In this document: one piece after another, positions 18,098-29,047 of the stretch
Numbering within the stretch: the stretch's first letter is position 1
Layout: every line of letters starts with the position of its first letter
Assembly: GCF_019752095.1 (NCBI RefSeq)
Contig: NZ_JAIEMO010000013.1
Coordinates: 1-64,000 of the forward strand
Origin: Nitrosomonas sp.
GTDB taxonomy: Bacteria > Pseudomonadota > Gammaproteobacteria > Burkholderiales > Nitrosomonadaceae
Reading direction: 5' to 3'
DNA length: 64,000 nucleotides
Position numbers and translations under genes: made by a program
The notes under the pieces: generated by a model
What the model was told of the DNA's origin: nothing
The model's database searches: none
The model's input: the letters and a program-made list of their open reading frames with translations, nothing else

Positions 18098-19399
18098 TTA
18101 CTTGCTCCGATGTGTGTTTAAGTATTGCAACACGTCACTCACCGTATAGAAAGATCCAAATACGCAGATTCTATCATTTTTACTTGCTTGTTCACAGGCA
18201 AAAACAAAAGCAGAACCAGTGTCGGAAAATTTGCGAATATGATTATCATCGGAGGCTTCGGCTTTATGGATTTCATTAATCAAATAATCCGCAGTCGCAG
18301 CACGGGAAGAATCAACAGAAGATACGAGCCAATAATCAATATCATTCTTTAATGCTTGAATAACGCCACAGATATCCTTATCTTGTAACATAGCTACAAT
18401 TGCATAGGTTTGTCCAGTCGACCTTGTTGCACGTAGATTTTGTGACAGCACCATCGCGGCACTGGGATTATGCGCGACATCCAGAATAATCAGCGGCTGT
18501 GTTGAAATCACTTGAAATCGTCCTGGAATAATCGCTTCCATTAAGCCCTGACGTACATTATTCATACTGACGGGCAGCACTTCTCTCAGCGTATCCAATG
18601 CAGCCAGACAGGTACTTGCATTTTGTAGCTGTTTTTCTCCTCTTAAAGCTGGAAATGGAAGAGAATAGCGTCTACTCTCCGGACCCCAAAAATCCCAATG
18701 CATATCTTGTTTTGAAAAACCGAATTGTTCATTAATCTGATATAAGATTGCGTCGTTCTTTTCAGCTTGCTGGATAACTGATTGTGGTACATCAATTTCC
18801 GCACAAATTGCCGGTTTGTTTTTTCTAAAAATAGCGGCTTTTTCAAAACCTATTTTTTCTCGCGTATCGCCAAGATATTCGACATGATCAAGATCGATAC
18901 TGGTTAGAATTGAACAATCAGCATCAAAGATATTAACTGCGTCAAGACGCCCTCCTAGGCCAACTTCCAGAATCGCTGTATTGACACCTGCCTGGACAAA
19001 ACAATACATTGCGGCCAATGTGCCAAATTCAAAATAAGTTAATGAAATGCCTCGAATCCTGCAGGCTGAATATATTTGCGTAAAGGCGTTGCACAGACTC
19101 TTATCATCAATGTCCTTTTTACCGATGCGGATCCGCTCATTATAGTGCAGCAAATGAGGAGAAGTGTAACAGCCCACTGCATAGCCCGCACAATGCAATA
19201 TGGATTCAAGCATTGCGCAGACAGATCCTTTACCGTTGGTTCCACCAACAATGATGATAGGGAACTGAGGCTGCAACGCAAGCTCTACTCGAATACGATT
19301 GACTCGCTCCAGTCCTAGTTCAACCGTTTGAGGATGAAACACCTCGAGATAACTTAACCAACCTGCAACTGAAACAGGAAGCCTATCCGGCACATTCAT
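18098..19399 (-). CDS. folC: Folylpolyglutamate/dihydrofolate synthase
   Basis: FolC adds glutamate to dihydropteroate and extends polyglutamate tails on folates. The 433-residue length fits. The ATP-binding loop is GGTNGKGSVCAM near residue 53. The Mur-ligase family folate-binding and metal-binding segments appear as GCYTSPHLLHYNERIRI, LEVGLGGRLDAVN and SIDLDHVEYLG. It sits between accD and the SPOR gene, whose start lies 15 bp past the folC stop, so the three are almost certainly translated from one message. Confidence 0.96.
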   Translation of the reverse strand: MNVPDRLPVSVAGWLSYLEVFHPQTVELGLERVNRIRVELALQPQFPIIIVGGTNGKGSVCAMLESILHCAGYAVGCYTSPHLLHYNERIRIGKKDIDDKSLCNAFTQIYSACRIRGISLTYFEFGTLAAMYCFVQAGVNTAILEVGLGGRLDAVNIFDADCSILTSIDLDHVEYLGDTREKIGFEKAAIFRKNKPAICAEIDVPQSVIQQAEKNDAILYQINEQFGFSKQDMHWDFWGPESRRYSLPFPALRGEKQLQNASTCLAALDTLREVLPVSMNNVRQGLMEAIIPGRFQVISTQPLIILDVAHNPSAAMVLSQNLRATRSTGQTYAIVAMLQDKDICGVIQALKNDIDYWLVSSVDSSRAATADYLINEIHKAEASDDNHIRKFSDTGSAFVFACEQASKNDRICVFGSFYTVSDVLQYLNTHRSK

Positions 19400-19420
19400 C
19401 GCCCTTGATCAATCCAGAAT

Positions 19421-20290
19421 TTAAGCTATCGGCATAGAAACACGCATCAATTGTGTACAAATGTTGACAATTTTGTCACGCATTTGCCTTCGATCGATAA
19501 TCATATCAATCGCACCATGTTGCAATAAGAATTCAGCGCGCTGAAAACCTTCTGGCAGTGTCTGGCGCACAGTTTGCTCAATTACTCGTGGACCAGCAAA
19601 GCCAATAAGTGCTCCTGGTTCCGCAATTACAACATCTCCAATAAAAGCAAAGCTTGCAGATACACCGCCCATGGTAGGGTCTGTCAAAACAGAAATATAG
19701 GGGAGTTTATTACGACTCAGCCGCGTTAATGCGGCTGTAGTTTTAGCCATTTGCATTAGAGAAAATAAACCTTCTTGCATGCGTGCCCCTCCACTCGCAC
19801 TGAAGCAAATAAACGGAACATGGTTATCAATACAAGTTTTCACACCACGAACAAATCGTTCGCCCACCACAGAGCCCATCGACCCGCCCATAAAACCAAA
19901 CTCAAACACAGCAACAACAACAGGTATCGTTTTGATAGTCCCTTGCATGACCACTAGAGAGTCATCTTCGTCAGTATTTTCCTTGGCCTGCGCCAGTCGA
20001 TCAGTATAACGTTTACTATCTTTGAATTTCAATGCATCGGTCGCAACCACTTCGACACCAATTTCAAATCGACCTTCGGGATCCAACAATTGATCAATGC
20101 GGTCTCTGGCAGAAATGCGGTTATGAAAATCACATTTTGGGCAAACGCTTAGATTTCTGGCTAGATCGGTGTAATACAAGACCGCTTCGCAAGTGATGCA
20201 TTTACTCCACAAGCCTTCTGGCACTATTTTCTTTTCGCCGGCTTCTTTGCGTTTAATTTTAGGTGGAATTATATTCTGAAACCAACTCAT
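19421..20290 (-). CDS. accD: Acetyl-CoA carboxylase carboxyltransferase subunit beta
   Basis: AccD is half of the carboxyltransferase that makes malonyl-CoA for fatty-acid synthesis; AccA is not in the window. The N-terminal four-Cys zinc ribbon (Cys31, Cys34, Cys50, Cys53) is complete. The crotonase-like domain carries the oxyanion segments [11 protein letters not shown] and [12 protein letters not shown]. The length of 289 is standard. The trpA-accD-folC order is a classical proteobacterial arrangement. Confidence 0.97.
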   Translation of the reverse strand: MSWFQNIIPPKIKRKEAGEKKIVPEGLWSKCITCEAVLYYTDLARNLSVCPKCDFHNRISARDRIDQLLDPEGRFEIGVEVVATDALKFKDSKRYTDRLAQAKENTDEDDSLVVMQGTIKTIPVVVAVFEFGFMGGSMGSVVGERFVRGVKTCIDNHVPFICFSASGGARMQEGLFSLMQMAKTTAALTRLSRNKLPYISVLTDPTMGGVSASFAFIGDVVIAEPGALIGFAGPRVIEQTVRQTLPEGFQRAEFLLQHGAIDMIIDRRQMRDKIVNICTQLMRVSMPIA

Positions 20291-20326
20291 GAAAACTGTT
20301 CCCTAGAATGTATTGTCAGCATTACT

Positions 20327-21190
20327 CTAATTCTTATCAATAGCATCACGTAATGCTTTTATCAGACTTCCGACATTACTTAATAAGTCTGACTCAGAAG
20401 ACTTCTCTATTTCCTCGATTATCCTGCTACCTACAACCACAGCATCTGATAGTTCTGCTACCGCCTTAGCTGTTACGCCATCGCGTATGCCAAATCCAAC
20501 ACCGATCGGCAGCGAAATATACTGACGCAATTGATTCAGCTTAGTACTGACATCTTGCAGATCCAGGTGCGATGCACCGGTAACTCCTTTAAGAGAAACA
20601 TAATAAATATAGCCTTTCGCCATCTTTGCCACTTGCTCAATGCGCTGTTGATGCGTAGTGGGGGATAATAGAAAAATTGCATCAATTTGATGCTGCTCCA
20701 GGCACTGTACCCATTCACTTGATTCTTCCGGAGGATAATCAACAATAAGAACACCATCAACTCCGCACTCTCTTGCTTTGGCAGCAAATGACACCTGACC
20801 CAAGGCTTCAACAGGATTTGCATACCCCATCAAAACAATCGGCGTATTTATATTTGTTTTTCTGAATTCAGCCACTAACTTCAATACATCATCTAGGCTG
20901 ACATGATGTTTTAACGCACGTTCTGAGGATCTTTGGATGGTAGGCCCATCCGCCATGGGATCGGAAAAAGGAACACCTAGTTCAATAATATCAGCGCCTG
21001 ACTGAACCAATTGGTGCATCAATTGAATGGTATACTTAGGATGAGGATCACCGGCCGTAATAAAGGGAATCAAGGCTTTGCGATTTTGTTCTTTTAATCC
21101 GGCAAATGTTTTAGCAATGCGATGGGTTCTTTTAGTATCACTTTGCTCGCTAAAAAAGCTGAGTAAATTTTTAATGCTATCTAGGTTCAT
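20327..21190 (-). CDS. trpA: Tryptophan synthase alpha chain
   Basis: TrpA cleaves indole-3-glycerol phosphate and passes indole to TrpB. The TIM-barrel is complete, with the catalytic Glu in IIELGVPFSDP and the Asp in PMADGPTIQ; the phosphate loop is GVGFGIRDG. The usual start (RIAKTFAGLKEQNRKALIPF) comes only after 24 extra residues (MNLDSIKNLLSFFSEQSD...), and I see no ATG or GTG between, so the extension seems real. trpB ends 62 bp upstream. The extension is the only odd point. Confidence 0.96.
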   Translation of the reverse strand: MNLDSIKNLLSFFSEQSDTKRTHRIAKTFAGLKEQNRKALIPFITAGDPHPKYTIQLMHQLVQSGADIIELGVPFSDPMADGPTIQRSSERALKHHVSLDDVLKLVAEFRKTNINTPIVLMGYANPVEALGQVSFAAKARECGVDGVLIVDYPPEESSEWVQCLEQHQIDAIFLLSPTTHQQRIEQVAKMAKGYIYYVSLKGVTGASHLDLQDVSTKLNQLRQYISLPIGVGFGIRDGVTAKAVAELSDAVVVGSRIIEEIEKSSESDLLSNVGSLIKALRDAIDKN

Positions 21191-21252
21191 CGGCTCAATC
21201 CGCTCTCAATTCTTATCAGAAATTCAACAAAACAGCACTGATTGTAAGTTTA

Positions 21253-22452
21253 CTACAGTGTTAAACCGGACATTTGCGCAACTGTTGCCATATCCTTATC
21301 ACCTCGACCCGATAAATTAACCAGCAACAGTTTGTCTTTAGGCAAGGTAGGCGCATATTTGGCCGCGTAGGCCAGTGCATGGCTTGATTCCAGTGCCGGC
21401 ATAATACCTTCGTATCGGCACAGTGTATGAAACGCTTCCAGCGCTTCATCGTCGGTAATCGCGACATATTCAGCACGTCCGCAATCTTTAAGCCAAGCAT
21501 GCTCGGGACCTACACCAGGATAATCGAGACCGGCAGAAATTGAGTGTGTTTCAACAATTTGACCATTTCCATCTTGAATCAGATAAGTGCGATTGCCATG
21601 CAGCACCCCAGGCCTGCCCATCGATAAAGTCGCCGCGTGTTGATCGGTATCAATACCTTTCCCTGCAGCCTCAACACCTATCAGTTGAACATTGACATCA
21701 TCAATATAAGGATAAAATAAACCAATGGCATTTGATCCTCCGCCAACGCATGCAATTAGCGCATCCGGTTGCCGCGTAAAATCCTCTTGCATTTGTATTT
21801 TAGCTTCATTCCCTATTACTGCTTGAAAATCCCTCACCATCATCGGATACGGATGAGGCCCGGCTACTGTACCAATAATATAAAAAGTATTTTCGACATT
21901 AGTAACCCAGTCACGCATCGCCTCGTTTAATGCATCTTTCAATGTTCGCGACCCCGACTCGACCGGCACCACCGTTGCTCCCAGGAGCTTCATACGATAA
22001 ACATTGGTTGCCTGACGTTTAATATCTTCAGACCCCATATAAACAATACACTCCATGCCATAACGTGCTGCAACCGTAGCACTCGCCACACCATGCTGAC
22101 CAGCACCGGTTTCAGCGATAACGCGTTTCTTTCCCATACGCCGGGCCAATAAAGCTTGTCCAATCGTATTGTTTATTTTATGTGCGCCGGTATGATTCAG
22201 ATCCTCACGTTTTAACAGTATCTGTGCGCCCCCTAAATGTTCAGACCATCTTTTAGCATGGTAGATGGGGCTAGGGCGTCCTACATAATGTTTTAATTCT
22301 TCAGCAAATTCTGACTGAAAATTCGCATCGTGACGATAAAATTCATATTGCTTTCGCAAATCCTCCAGCGCCGAAATTAATGTTTCAGCAACAAAAATAC
22401 CTCCGTACGGTCCAAAGTGACCGTTTTTATTTGGAAGATCATAGGCACTCAC
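21253..22452 (-). CDS. trpB: Tryptophan synthase beta chain
   Basis: TrpB condenses indole with serine using PLP. The PLP lysine is in HTGAHKINN near residue 90, the glycine-rich phosphate loop is [10 protein letters not shown] near 235, and the catalytic Glu is in AETGAGQHG. The 399-residue length is normal. Its start overlaps the trpF stop by four bases (22449-22452), indicating translational coupling. No leader-peptide attenuator is visible next to it; trpF and truA precede it. Confidence 0.98.
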   Translation of the reverse strand: MSAYDLPNKNGHFGPYGGIFVAETLISALEDLRKQYEFYRHDANFQSEFAEELKHYVGRPSPIYHAKRWSEHLGGAQILLKREDLNHTGAHKINNTIGQALLARRMGKKRVIAETGAGQHGVASATVAARYGMECIVYMGSEDIKRQATNVYRMKLLGATVVPVESGSRTLKDALNEAMRDWVTNVENTFYIIGTVAGPHPYPMMVRDFQAVIGNEAKIQMQEDFTRQPDALIACVGGGSNAIGLFYPYIDDVNVQLIGVEAAGKGIDTDQHAATLSMGRPGVLHGNRTYLIQDGNGQIVETHSISAGLDYPGVGPEHAWLKDCGRAEYVAITDDEALEAFHTLCRYEGIMPALESSHALAYAAKYAPTLPKDKLLLVNLSGRGDKDMATVAQMSGLTL

Positions 22453-23066
22453 AATTGTTTTACTCCTTGCATGAAAGCAAAAATCTTTTTTTCATCTTTA
22501 ATTCCTTTCGAAGCTTCTACTCCACTCGAAACATCGACTGCCCATGGCTGAGTTCGTTGAATTGCCATAGACACATTGGCTGGATTTAGGCCACCAGATA
22601 GAATAAGTGGCAGCGACAAATGTTTGGGTATGAGATCCCACTCAAACGCATGCCCAGTACCTCCTGGCATATCGGCCACATAAGTATCAAGCAATAAGCC
22701 TTTTGCGGTGCTATATCGCTCAGCATATTGTAGCAAATCTGTGTCTTGTTTGACTCTAATTGCTTTGATATAAGGCTGGGAAAATTGATTACAGAATTCA
22801 GGTGTCTCATCACCATGAAATTGAAGCAGATTTAACTTAGCGACTCGAGCAGTTTCTTCAACCCAAGCAATGTCTGGATCGACATAAACGCCTACCGTGC
22901 AAATGAAAGGTGGGATATTGGCGGAAATGAGGCACGCAACATTTGGATCAATATAACGTGCGCTCTGGGGCCAGAAAACAAAACCAATCGCATCAGCGCC
23001 TGAGCGGATTGCTACCGCAGCATCTTCGCATCGAGTAATTCCACACACTTTTACGCGCACTGACAT
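22449..23066 (-). CDS. trpF: Phosphoribosylanthranilate isomerase
   Basis: TrpF isomerises phosphoribosylanthranilate in the tryptophan pathway. The 205-residue TIM-barrel begins [16 protein letters not shown], which holds the catalytic general-base Cys in KVCGITR. The acid Asp lies in LLLDTYV, and the phosphate-binding end is [10 protein letters not shown] with DVSSGVE. It lies between truA, 23 bp upstream, and trpB, which it overlaps. trpF-trpB-trpA thus form one translational block; trpE, trpG, trpD and trpC are not in the window. Confidence 0.97.
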   Translation of the reverse strand: MSVRVKVCGITRCEDAAVAIRSGADAIGFVFWPQSARYIDPNVACLISANIPPFICTVGVYVDPDIAWVEETARVAKLNLLQFHGDETPEFCNQFSQPYIKAIRVKQDTDLLQYAERYSTAKGLLLDTYVADMPGGTGHAFEWDLIPKHLSLPLILSGGLNPANVSMAIQRTQPWAVDVSSGVEASKGIKDEKKIFAFMQGVKQL

Positions 23067-23089
23067 ATTGAATAATAAACTCTAAATAC

Positions 23090-23887
23090 TTAATTATATA
23101 AGAACATATTAGGGATAAGAGGCATTTCATCTAATCCTAGCATATACCAGCTGGAATCATATTTCACACCCGCTAAGTATAAGCCCGCAGCAGAAAAAGT
23201 GGGCGCGGCGTATGCGCGATTGCAACCTGCTAGCAACTCAAGCATCCATTCGGAAGAATATTTGCCTTTACCAACATAAACCAGGCAACCAACGATATTT
23301 CTTACCATGTGCTGCAAGAATGCATTGGCGCGTAAATCAAAAATAAACAAATTCCCATGACGAACAATCTTCAACTGTGTCATTGTGCGTATGGGAGAAT
23401 TTGCCTGACACCCAGCTGCTCGAAATGCAGAAAAATCATGTTCTCCAATCAAGATATTGGCGGCGCGCTGCATTATGTCCAATTGCAGCGGTTGATGAAA
23501 CCATCCGACCTTTTTATGATTAATTCCTGGACGCACAGGCTGATTCAGTAACAAATATAAATAACGCCGCTCAAGTGCACTATATCTCGCATGAAACTTG
23601 TCGGATGTTTCTGATGCCCACAAAACGGCAATATCGTCAGGCAGAAACGCATTTACACCGCGCACCCATGCAGTGATAGGACGTTGCACGGAAGTATCAA
23701 AATGCACGACCTGATAGAGTGCGTGGACACCTGCATCAGTTCTCCCAGCAGTGATTACGCGTATTTTTTCATGAGCTATTTGAGATAAGGCAGTTTCCAG
23801 TGCATCCTGTATTGAACAATTTTCCGGTTGACTTTGCCATCCACAATAACGACTACCGTCATATTCTAGAATCAAAATTATTCGCAC
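23090..23887 (-). CDS. truA: tRNA pseudouridine(38-40) synthase
   Basis: TruA makes pseudouridine at positions 38-40 of tRNA anticodon arms. The catalytic Asp is in AGRTDAGVHA near residue 54. Other family segments are EYDGSRYCGWQ, ERRYLYLLLN and FLQHMVRNIVG. I start it at GTG 23887, so that the product begins MRIILILEYDG as in the family; a TTG seven codons earlier (23908) is also in frame. The region ahead has GGAAAGG about 12 bases from the GTG, a little far. fimV precedes it by ~50 bp. Confidence 0.93.
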   Translation of the reverse strand: MRIILILEYDGSRYCGWQSQPENCSIQDALETALSQIAHEKIRVITAGRTDAGVHALYQVVHFDTSVQRPITAWVRGVNAFLPDDIAVLWASETSDKFHARYSALERRYLYLLLNQPVRPGINHKKVGWFHQPLQLDIMQRAANILIGEHDFSAFRAAGCQANSPIRTMTQLKIVRHGNLFIFDLRANAFLQHMVRNIVGCLVYVGKGKYSSEWMLELLAGCNRAYAAPTFSAAGLYLAGVKYDSSWYMLGLDEMPLIPNMFLYN

Positions 23888-23937
23888 AAATAGAAACTGC
23901 CTTTCCAAATAAGCTGTAACAAACTAGATAATAATCA

Positions 23938-26430
23938 TTACAGATCTTTTAACATTTTCTTCGCAGCTTTCTTTTGCTTTGCGTCACCGTCTCGGATGAC
24001 TTCTTCAAGCATTTCTTTGGCGCCTTCCTTATCATCCATCTCTTGATATGCTTTAGCCAAATCTAATTTTGTCTCAACTTCTTGCCATGCTTCACTTTGA
24101 GTGCTTAAATCTTCCTTTTTAACTTTGTCATCGCTTGCGCCAGAATCCTCTAGATCCAAATTAATAGCGGCCAAATCAATTTCAGGAACTATCGCTGACG
24201 AATTTGATTCTTTATCATTTTGTGTAATATCTGGAGATTGGTCGAACTCCAGAGGATCATTATCAAGTGTAGGCTTTCCTGAATCAGTGCTGCTATCATC
24301 ACTGAGTGCGGGAATCTCAATTTCGTTTAGGTTTTGCTTATCTGTCAAATCAATTTCTGAAGGAGAAAACTCAAAATCGTCCTTATTCTTCTCTGTAGTT
24401 TCATCACTTGAGCTGACAACAGCAGGCGGTTGTTCTGGCTCATCAAATTCAATCTCTACCGCATAATCAGAATCAGAAATTTTTTCAGCTTCTTTTATTT
24501 GCTTGGCATCCTTTAATTCAGTTTTTCCTTTCGCTGCAATTTCATCAATTTCGTCACTCAAATCAAAATCAATTTGATTTGCAAATCCAGAAGAACCATT
24601 ATCTTCAGTAGAATCAATCGATTGACCAAACTCTTCTTCAGAATCTTCTTTTAAGTTTCTATCGATAATCTGTGAATCTTCCGGAAATGTCTCATCGCCA
24701 ACCTGCGACTCCGTAATCGACTCAGTTTCAGACTCAGATTGCAAAGTATGTTCGGCGCTGTCTTCGTAAGACAAATCAGGATCTCTATTAAATTCTTCCG
24801 ACTCTTCGGCTTGAGAATAAGGGTCTGCATCTTGAAAAGATTGGTCATGATCCAAATTTTCAGATGACGATCGATCTTCCTCAGTAACAGACGCAGCTTT
24901 GGCAGCAGCCATTGAGGCTATTCGAGAACGCATTGCTGAAGAATAATCTTCTTCATTATTTTCTTCTACTTCTTCATCGTCGTGTGATTGATTTTTGCGT
25001 CTTCTAAGAATCAATAAAATAAGTAACAACAGCACAATTAAAGCAGCACCGATGTATTCGATATAATCATATGCCTGATCAAGCAGTGATTGACCGGGTT
25101 CTTCATCAGATACTGCAGCAGGCGCATTGACTACCGTTGCTTCTGCAGCTGGTTGAATTATCGGTGTCTCTTCTTGCACAGACACAGAATCCAAAGCTAC
25201 GTTCTCAGTAACCGAAGCCTCGTCTGCCAGAACTTGTGATTCCGGTTTACTAATTGATGTTGGAACTGATTCCGCCTTAGTTTGTGCCTGCGCTAATACC
25301 GAATCCTTAAGCTCTAGTAATTGTTTCAAGTTCTCAACACTCTTTTCCAGCATAGCTACACGTTCATTCGCTTCCTTTAATGCAAGATTTCGCGCAATCG
25401 CATCCTCTTCCATCATACGGAGACGATCAACCAGTGTAGATTCAGCAATCTGACCATCTGTGTCAAGTAACTGTGCTCCGCTGGATAGTTTCAGAACCTC
25501 TTTGGGTGCATCGGGAGCAGATGTCGATTTCTTATCAATGCTGGTTGTAATCTGACCTTGATCTGATTGACTGATTGTATGAGGTGCTGAGGATTCCTGG
25601 CTAATTGCTGCCAACCGCTCCCTGTAATTACGCCAATCTGCTATTTGTGTTTTTATTTCGGTTCTTGCAACTGATGAATCAATTGCTGTTATTTCATTCA
25701 TCTCAGGCACTTTCAAAATCACGCCTGTCCTAAGTAAATTCATGTTGTTAGCGATAAAAGCCTCACGATTAGCACGATAAAGCGCCACCAGCATTTGATT
25801 AAGATCGACACCGGCGGGTAAAACCTGACTCGCAATCGATGATAAGGTATCACCTCGGTTAACTGGACCATAGGTCTTATTGGATCGACTGGATGTATCG
25901 GCAGTTGATTGAACCGAATTTGTAATTGAATTATCATTTTTGATGCGCGGTGATCTTTCTGCATCAAAACCTGATGCACCAACTATGGGTGGAGGGCTTG
26001 TATTGGCTGCCACCAGATTTTGTGCTGGTGATTCAACAGGATCAAGTAGAACGGTATATTCCCGCAAAATGCGCCCTGAAGACCAATTTAACTCCATCAG
26101 TAACATTAAAAACGGGTCATTAACTGCTTGCGGCGAAGTCAATTTAATATAAGGGTTACCATTTGCTCTCGTTTCGATTAAGACCTTGAAAGCTGACAAA
26201 ACAGATTCATAGTTTATACCGGCTTGTGCGAATGCTTCACGAGTAGCCACACTAGCATTTAGAGATGATATTTCATCAGTATCGGTCGATACAATATCGA
26301 TTTCAGCGCTAAAAGGTTGCCCTAGCGCAGAGTTAAGTGTCAATTTACCGAGTCCAGCTGCTGGAACAGCAACCCATGGCAGCATCAGAATAATTGCAAA
26401 CAAGCTTACTTTAAAAGATGTTTTATACAC
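23938..26430 (-). CDS. fimV: FimV-family polar hub/pilus assembly protein
   Basis: The 830-residue protein starts with GTG 26430 behind AGAGAGGG. It has a signal peptide (to about PAAG), a FimV N-terminal domain (~25-135, LGKLTLNSALGQPFSAEIDI), a LysM peptidoglycan-binding motif (~187-242) and a coiled coil (~330-390). One membrane helix (~459-479) followed by RRRK leads into a very acidic cytosolic stretch (~480-775) and a TPR-like C-terminal module. FimV organises the cell pole and supports type IV pili and twitching in other proteobacteria. It sits between asd and truA as in many beta- and gammaproteobacteria. No pilus genes are in the window. Confidence 0.92.
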   Translation of the reverse strand: MYKTSFKVSLFAIILMLPWVAVPAAGLGKLTLNSALGQPFSAEIDIVSTDTDEISSLNASVATREAFAQAGINYESVLSAFKVLIETRANGNPYIKLTSPQAVNDPFLMLLMELNWSSGRILREYTVLLDPVESPAQNLVAANTSPPPIVGASGFDAERSPRIKNDNSITNSVQSTADTSSRSNKTYGPVNRGDTLSSIASQVLPAGVDLNQMLVALYRANREAFIANNMNLLRTGVILKVPEMNEITAIDSSVARTEIKTQIADWRNYRERLAAISQESSAPHTISQSDQGQITTSIDKKSTSAPDAPKEVLKLSSGAQLLDTDGQIAESTLVDRLRMMEEDAIARNLALKEANERVAMLEKSVENLKQLLELKDSVLAQAQTKAESVPTSISKPESQVLADEASVTENVALDSVSVQEETPIIQPAAEATVVNAPAAVSDEEPGQSLLDQAYDYIEYIGAALIVLLLLILLILRRRKNQSHDDEEVEENNEEDYSSAMRSRIASMAAAKAASVTEEDRSSSENLDHDQSFQDADPYSQAEESEEFNRDPDLSYEDSAEHTLQSESETESITESQVGDETFPEDSQIIDRNLKEDSEEEFGQSIDSTEDNGSSGFANQIDFDLSDEIDEIAAKGKTELKDAKQIKEAEKISDSDYAVEIEFDEPEQPPAVVSSSDETTEKNKDDFEFSPSEIDLTDKQNLNEIEIPALSDDSSTDSGKPTLDNDPLEFDQSPDITQNDKESNSSAIVPEIDLAAINLDLEDSGASDDKVKKEDLSTQSEAWQEVETKLDLAKAYQEMDDKEGAKEMLEEVIRDGDAKQKKAAKKMLKDL

Positions 26431-26615
26431 CGAAGTACCCTCTCTAGTTTTTTGGAAATAAATATCGAAAGGCTAGTATTGCAACATAATCACACTAGTT
26501 GCGATTACGCCTCAAATTACAGGCTAATCAAACAAACCTATAATCAGTTAAAGCACCTCACAAGTAAGGTGTGAAATATATGCTCTTCAAGTTGCTGGTT
26601 TTCTATCTACCAATA

Positions 26616-26632
26616 TTCGTTAATGTAACGAA
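26616..26632. repeat. Inverted repeat between asd and fimV
   Basis: TTCGTTA at 26616-26622 and TAACGAA at 26626-26632 form a perfect 7-bp stem with an ATG loop. It lies in the 265-bp gene-free stretch 26431-26695, past the asd stop (minus strand). No T-run adjoins it on either strand, so a terminator or an operator are both possible. The rest of the stretch is AT-rich and should hold the fimV promoter, which I could not place with confidence. Confidence 0.4.
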
Positions 26633-26695
26633 AGATTAAACTCGAAATAATAAAATACTACATTCGACTATTGTATTCAGGATATCGAAAGATAT

Positions 26696-27808
26696 TTAGT
26701 GTGCAATCAGTATGCGCAACATTCTACGCAATGGCTCTGCGGCACCCCAAAGTAATTGATCGCCTACGGTAAAAACAGATAAGTATTCACCGCCCATTGT
26801 CAGTTTGCGTAATCGCCCTACTGGTATTGATAAAGTACCCGTTACTGCCGTTGGCGTTAATTGTGAGGTAGTGGCTTCTCTCTCATTGGGAACCACTTTA
26901 ACCCAATCATTTGAATTTGCAATAATTTCTTCAATTTCATCTAATGGTACATCTTGTTTTAGCTTGATGGTTAACGCTTGGCTATGGCACCTCATTGCAC
27001 CAACACGCACACAAATACCATCAACAGGAATTTCCCGGTCGCTTGTTCCAAGAATTTTATTGGTTTCGGCTTGTCCCTTCCATTCTTCTCGACTTTGTCC
27101 ATTAGCAACTTCTTTGTCAATCCAGGGAATTAAACTGCCCGCTAACGGAACACCGAAATTTTCAGTTGGAAATCTTTTATCACGTAATGTGCCAGCAACT
27201 TCACGATCAATATCCAGAATACTGGAAGCAGGATTATCCAACAAATCCTTCGCCACTCGATGTGCCTCACCCATTTGCTGCAACAGTTCACGCATATTTT
27301 TGGCCCCGGCGCCCGATGCGGCTTGATAAGTCATGGCGCTCATCCAGTCCACCATACCTTTTTCAAAAAGACTGCCAACCGCCATTAACATCAAGCTAAC
27401 TGTACAATTGCCACCAATATAATTTTTTACTCCATTATGAAGGGCCTGCTCAATCACAGGTTTATTGACCGGATCCAATATGATCACGGCATCTTTTTCC
27501 ATGCGCAATGCTGAAGCGGCATCAACCCAATATCCTTGCCAACCCGATTGACGCAACAGTTTAAAAATCTGATGCGTATAATCCCCGCCTTGACAGGAAA
27601 TGATGATATCCATCGCGCTCAGTTGATCAATATCAAAGGCATCTTTTAACGGTGGCGTCTCCTTGCCAATTTCAGGGCTTACGCCACCTTTTTGTGAGGT
27701 TGTAAAAAAAACAGGATCAATCAGAGAAAAGTCTTCTTCTTCCCGCATTCTCTGCATTAGCACAGATCCAACCATCCCACGCCAACCTACAAAACCAACT
27801 TGCTTCAT
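26696..27808 (-). CDS. asd: Aspartate-semialdehyde dehydrogenase
   Basis: Asd reduces aspartyl phosphate to the semialdehyde, the branch point to lysine/diaminopimelate, threonine and methionine. The NADP-binding start is [18 protein letters not shown]. The active-site Cys is in [13 protein letters not shown] near residue 135, and the catalytic His is in [16 protein letters not shown] near 273. The length of 370 is that of the gram-negative enzyme. It follows leuB on the same strand after a ~150-bp AT-rich gap and matches the common leuB-asd-fimV order. Confidence 0.97.
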   Translation of the reverse strand: MKQVGFVGWRGMVGSVLMQRMREEEDFSLIDPVFFTTSQKGGVSPEIGKETPPLKDAFDIDQLSAMDIIISCQGGDYTHQIFKLLRQSGWQGYWVDAASALRMEKDAVIILDPVNKPVIEQALHNGVKNYIGGNCTVSLMLMAVGSLFEKGMVDWMSAMTYQAASGAGAKNMRELLQQMGEAHRVAKDLLDNPASSILDIDREVAGTLRDKRFPTENFGVPLAGSLIPWIDKEVANGQSREEWKGQAETNKILGTSDREIPVDGICVRVGAMRCHSQALTIKLKQDVPLDEIEEIIANSNDWVKVVPNEREATTSQLTPTAVTGTLSIPVGRLRKLTMGGEYLSVFTVGDQLLWGAAEPLRRMLRILIAH

Positions 27809-27961
27809 TGCTTATCTCTTTTTCTAAATTAACAATTCAATTCGTTAATCAAATAAAAAACTGCATAAATATTAACTTACTTTATAAAATGATACAAAAT
27901 GATTAATGCATTAATTACACCTTTATTTCCTAAAAATGCATTAATTTGTCATTAAGTATAA

Positions 27962-29023
27962 TTACAGCATTGCCAAAACCACATCCCCCATGGCTTTTGT
28001 GCCTACAGATTTCATGCCGGCTTCATCAATATCTTTTGTCCTGTAGCTCGCCGCTAAAACTTTTTTAACCGCATTTTCTATGCGCTTTGCCGCCACTTCC
28101 TGATTGAATGTGTGACGCAGCATCATAGCTACTGACAGTATTGTCGCAAGCGGGTTAGCTATATCTTTTCCAGCGATGTCAGGCGCTGAACCGTGAATAG
28201 GTTCATATAATCCTTTATTATTCTCATCTAAGGAGGCTGAAGGCAACATGCCAATGGAACCTGTTAACATGGAGGCTTCGTCAGACAATATGTCACCAAA
28301 CATATTTCCGGTGACCATGACGTCAAATTGTTTTGGATTACGAACCAATTGCATAGCAGCATTATCAACCAACATATGCGACAAAGCCACTTGCGGGTAT
28401 TCCTTAGCAACCTCAGCGACAACGTCACGCCATAATTGTGTACATTCCAACACATTCATTTTATCTACGGAACACAATTTACCTTGACGCTTAGCAGCCG
28501 TTTGAAACGCAACATGTGCGATGCGGCGTATCTCGGCCTCACTGTAGATCATGGTATTAAATCCAACACGCTCTCCATGACGAATCTCAATCCCGCGCGG
28601 CTCGCCAAAATAAATATCGCCGGTCAATTCACGCACGATCATGATATCGAGACCGGCAACCACGTCGTATTTTAAACTAGAGGCATTGGCGAGTTCCGGA
28701 TAAAGCATTGCGGGACGCAAATTAGCGAATAAATTAAGCTTCTTGCGAATCGCAAGCAAACCACGCTCAGGACGCTGCTCGCGCGGCAAAGCATCATATT
28801 GCGGGCCTCCAACAGCACCCAAGAGAACTGCATCCGCCTGACTGGCTAATCGATGGGTCGCATCAGGGTACGGTTCTCCAGTGGCATCAACTGCACAGCC
28901 CCCGATCAATCCGCATTCCAATTCAATACCCAGACCATCAGTTCTCAAAGCATCTAATACACGCACGGCCTGAGCAACAATTTCCGGCCCGATACCATCG
29001 CCTCCTAATACAGCAATTTTCAT
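27962..29023 (-). CDS. leuB: 3-isopropylmalate dehydrogenase
   Basis: LeuB oxidatively decarboxylates 3-isopropylmalate with NAD+ in leucine synthesis. The start [20 protein letters not shown] is typical. The substrate Arg residues lie in LFANLRPAM and [16 protein letters not shown], the catalytic Lys in SVDKMNVL, and the metal-binding Asp in [20 protein letters not shown]. The 353-residue length is normal. leuD ends 24 bp upstream, so leuC-leuD-leuB form an operon. Confidence 0.98.
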   Translation of the reverse strand: MKIAVLGGDGIGPEIVAQAVRVLDALRTDGLGIELECGLIGGCAVDATGEPYPDATHRLASQADAVLLGAVGGPQYDALPREQRPERGLLAIRKKLNLFANLRPAMLYPELANASSLKYDVVAGLDIMIVRELTGDIYFGEPRGIEIRHGERVGFNTMIYSEAEIRRIAHVAFQTAAKRQGKLCSVDKMNVLECTQLWRDVVAEVAKEYPQVALSHMLVDNAAMQLVRNPKQFDVMVTGNMFGDILSDEASMLTGSIGMLPSASLDENNKGLYEPIHGSAPDIAGKDIANPLATILSVAMMLRHTFNQEVAAKRIENAVKKVLAASYRTKDIDEAGMKSVGTKAMGDVVLAML

Positions 29024-29047
29024 TTTATCCCACTTTCACACGGTCAC

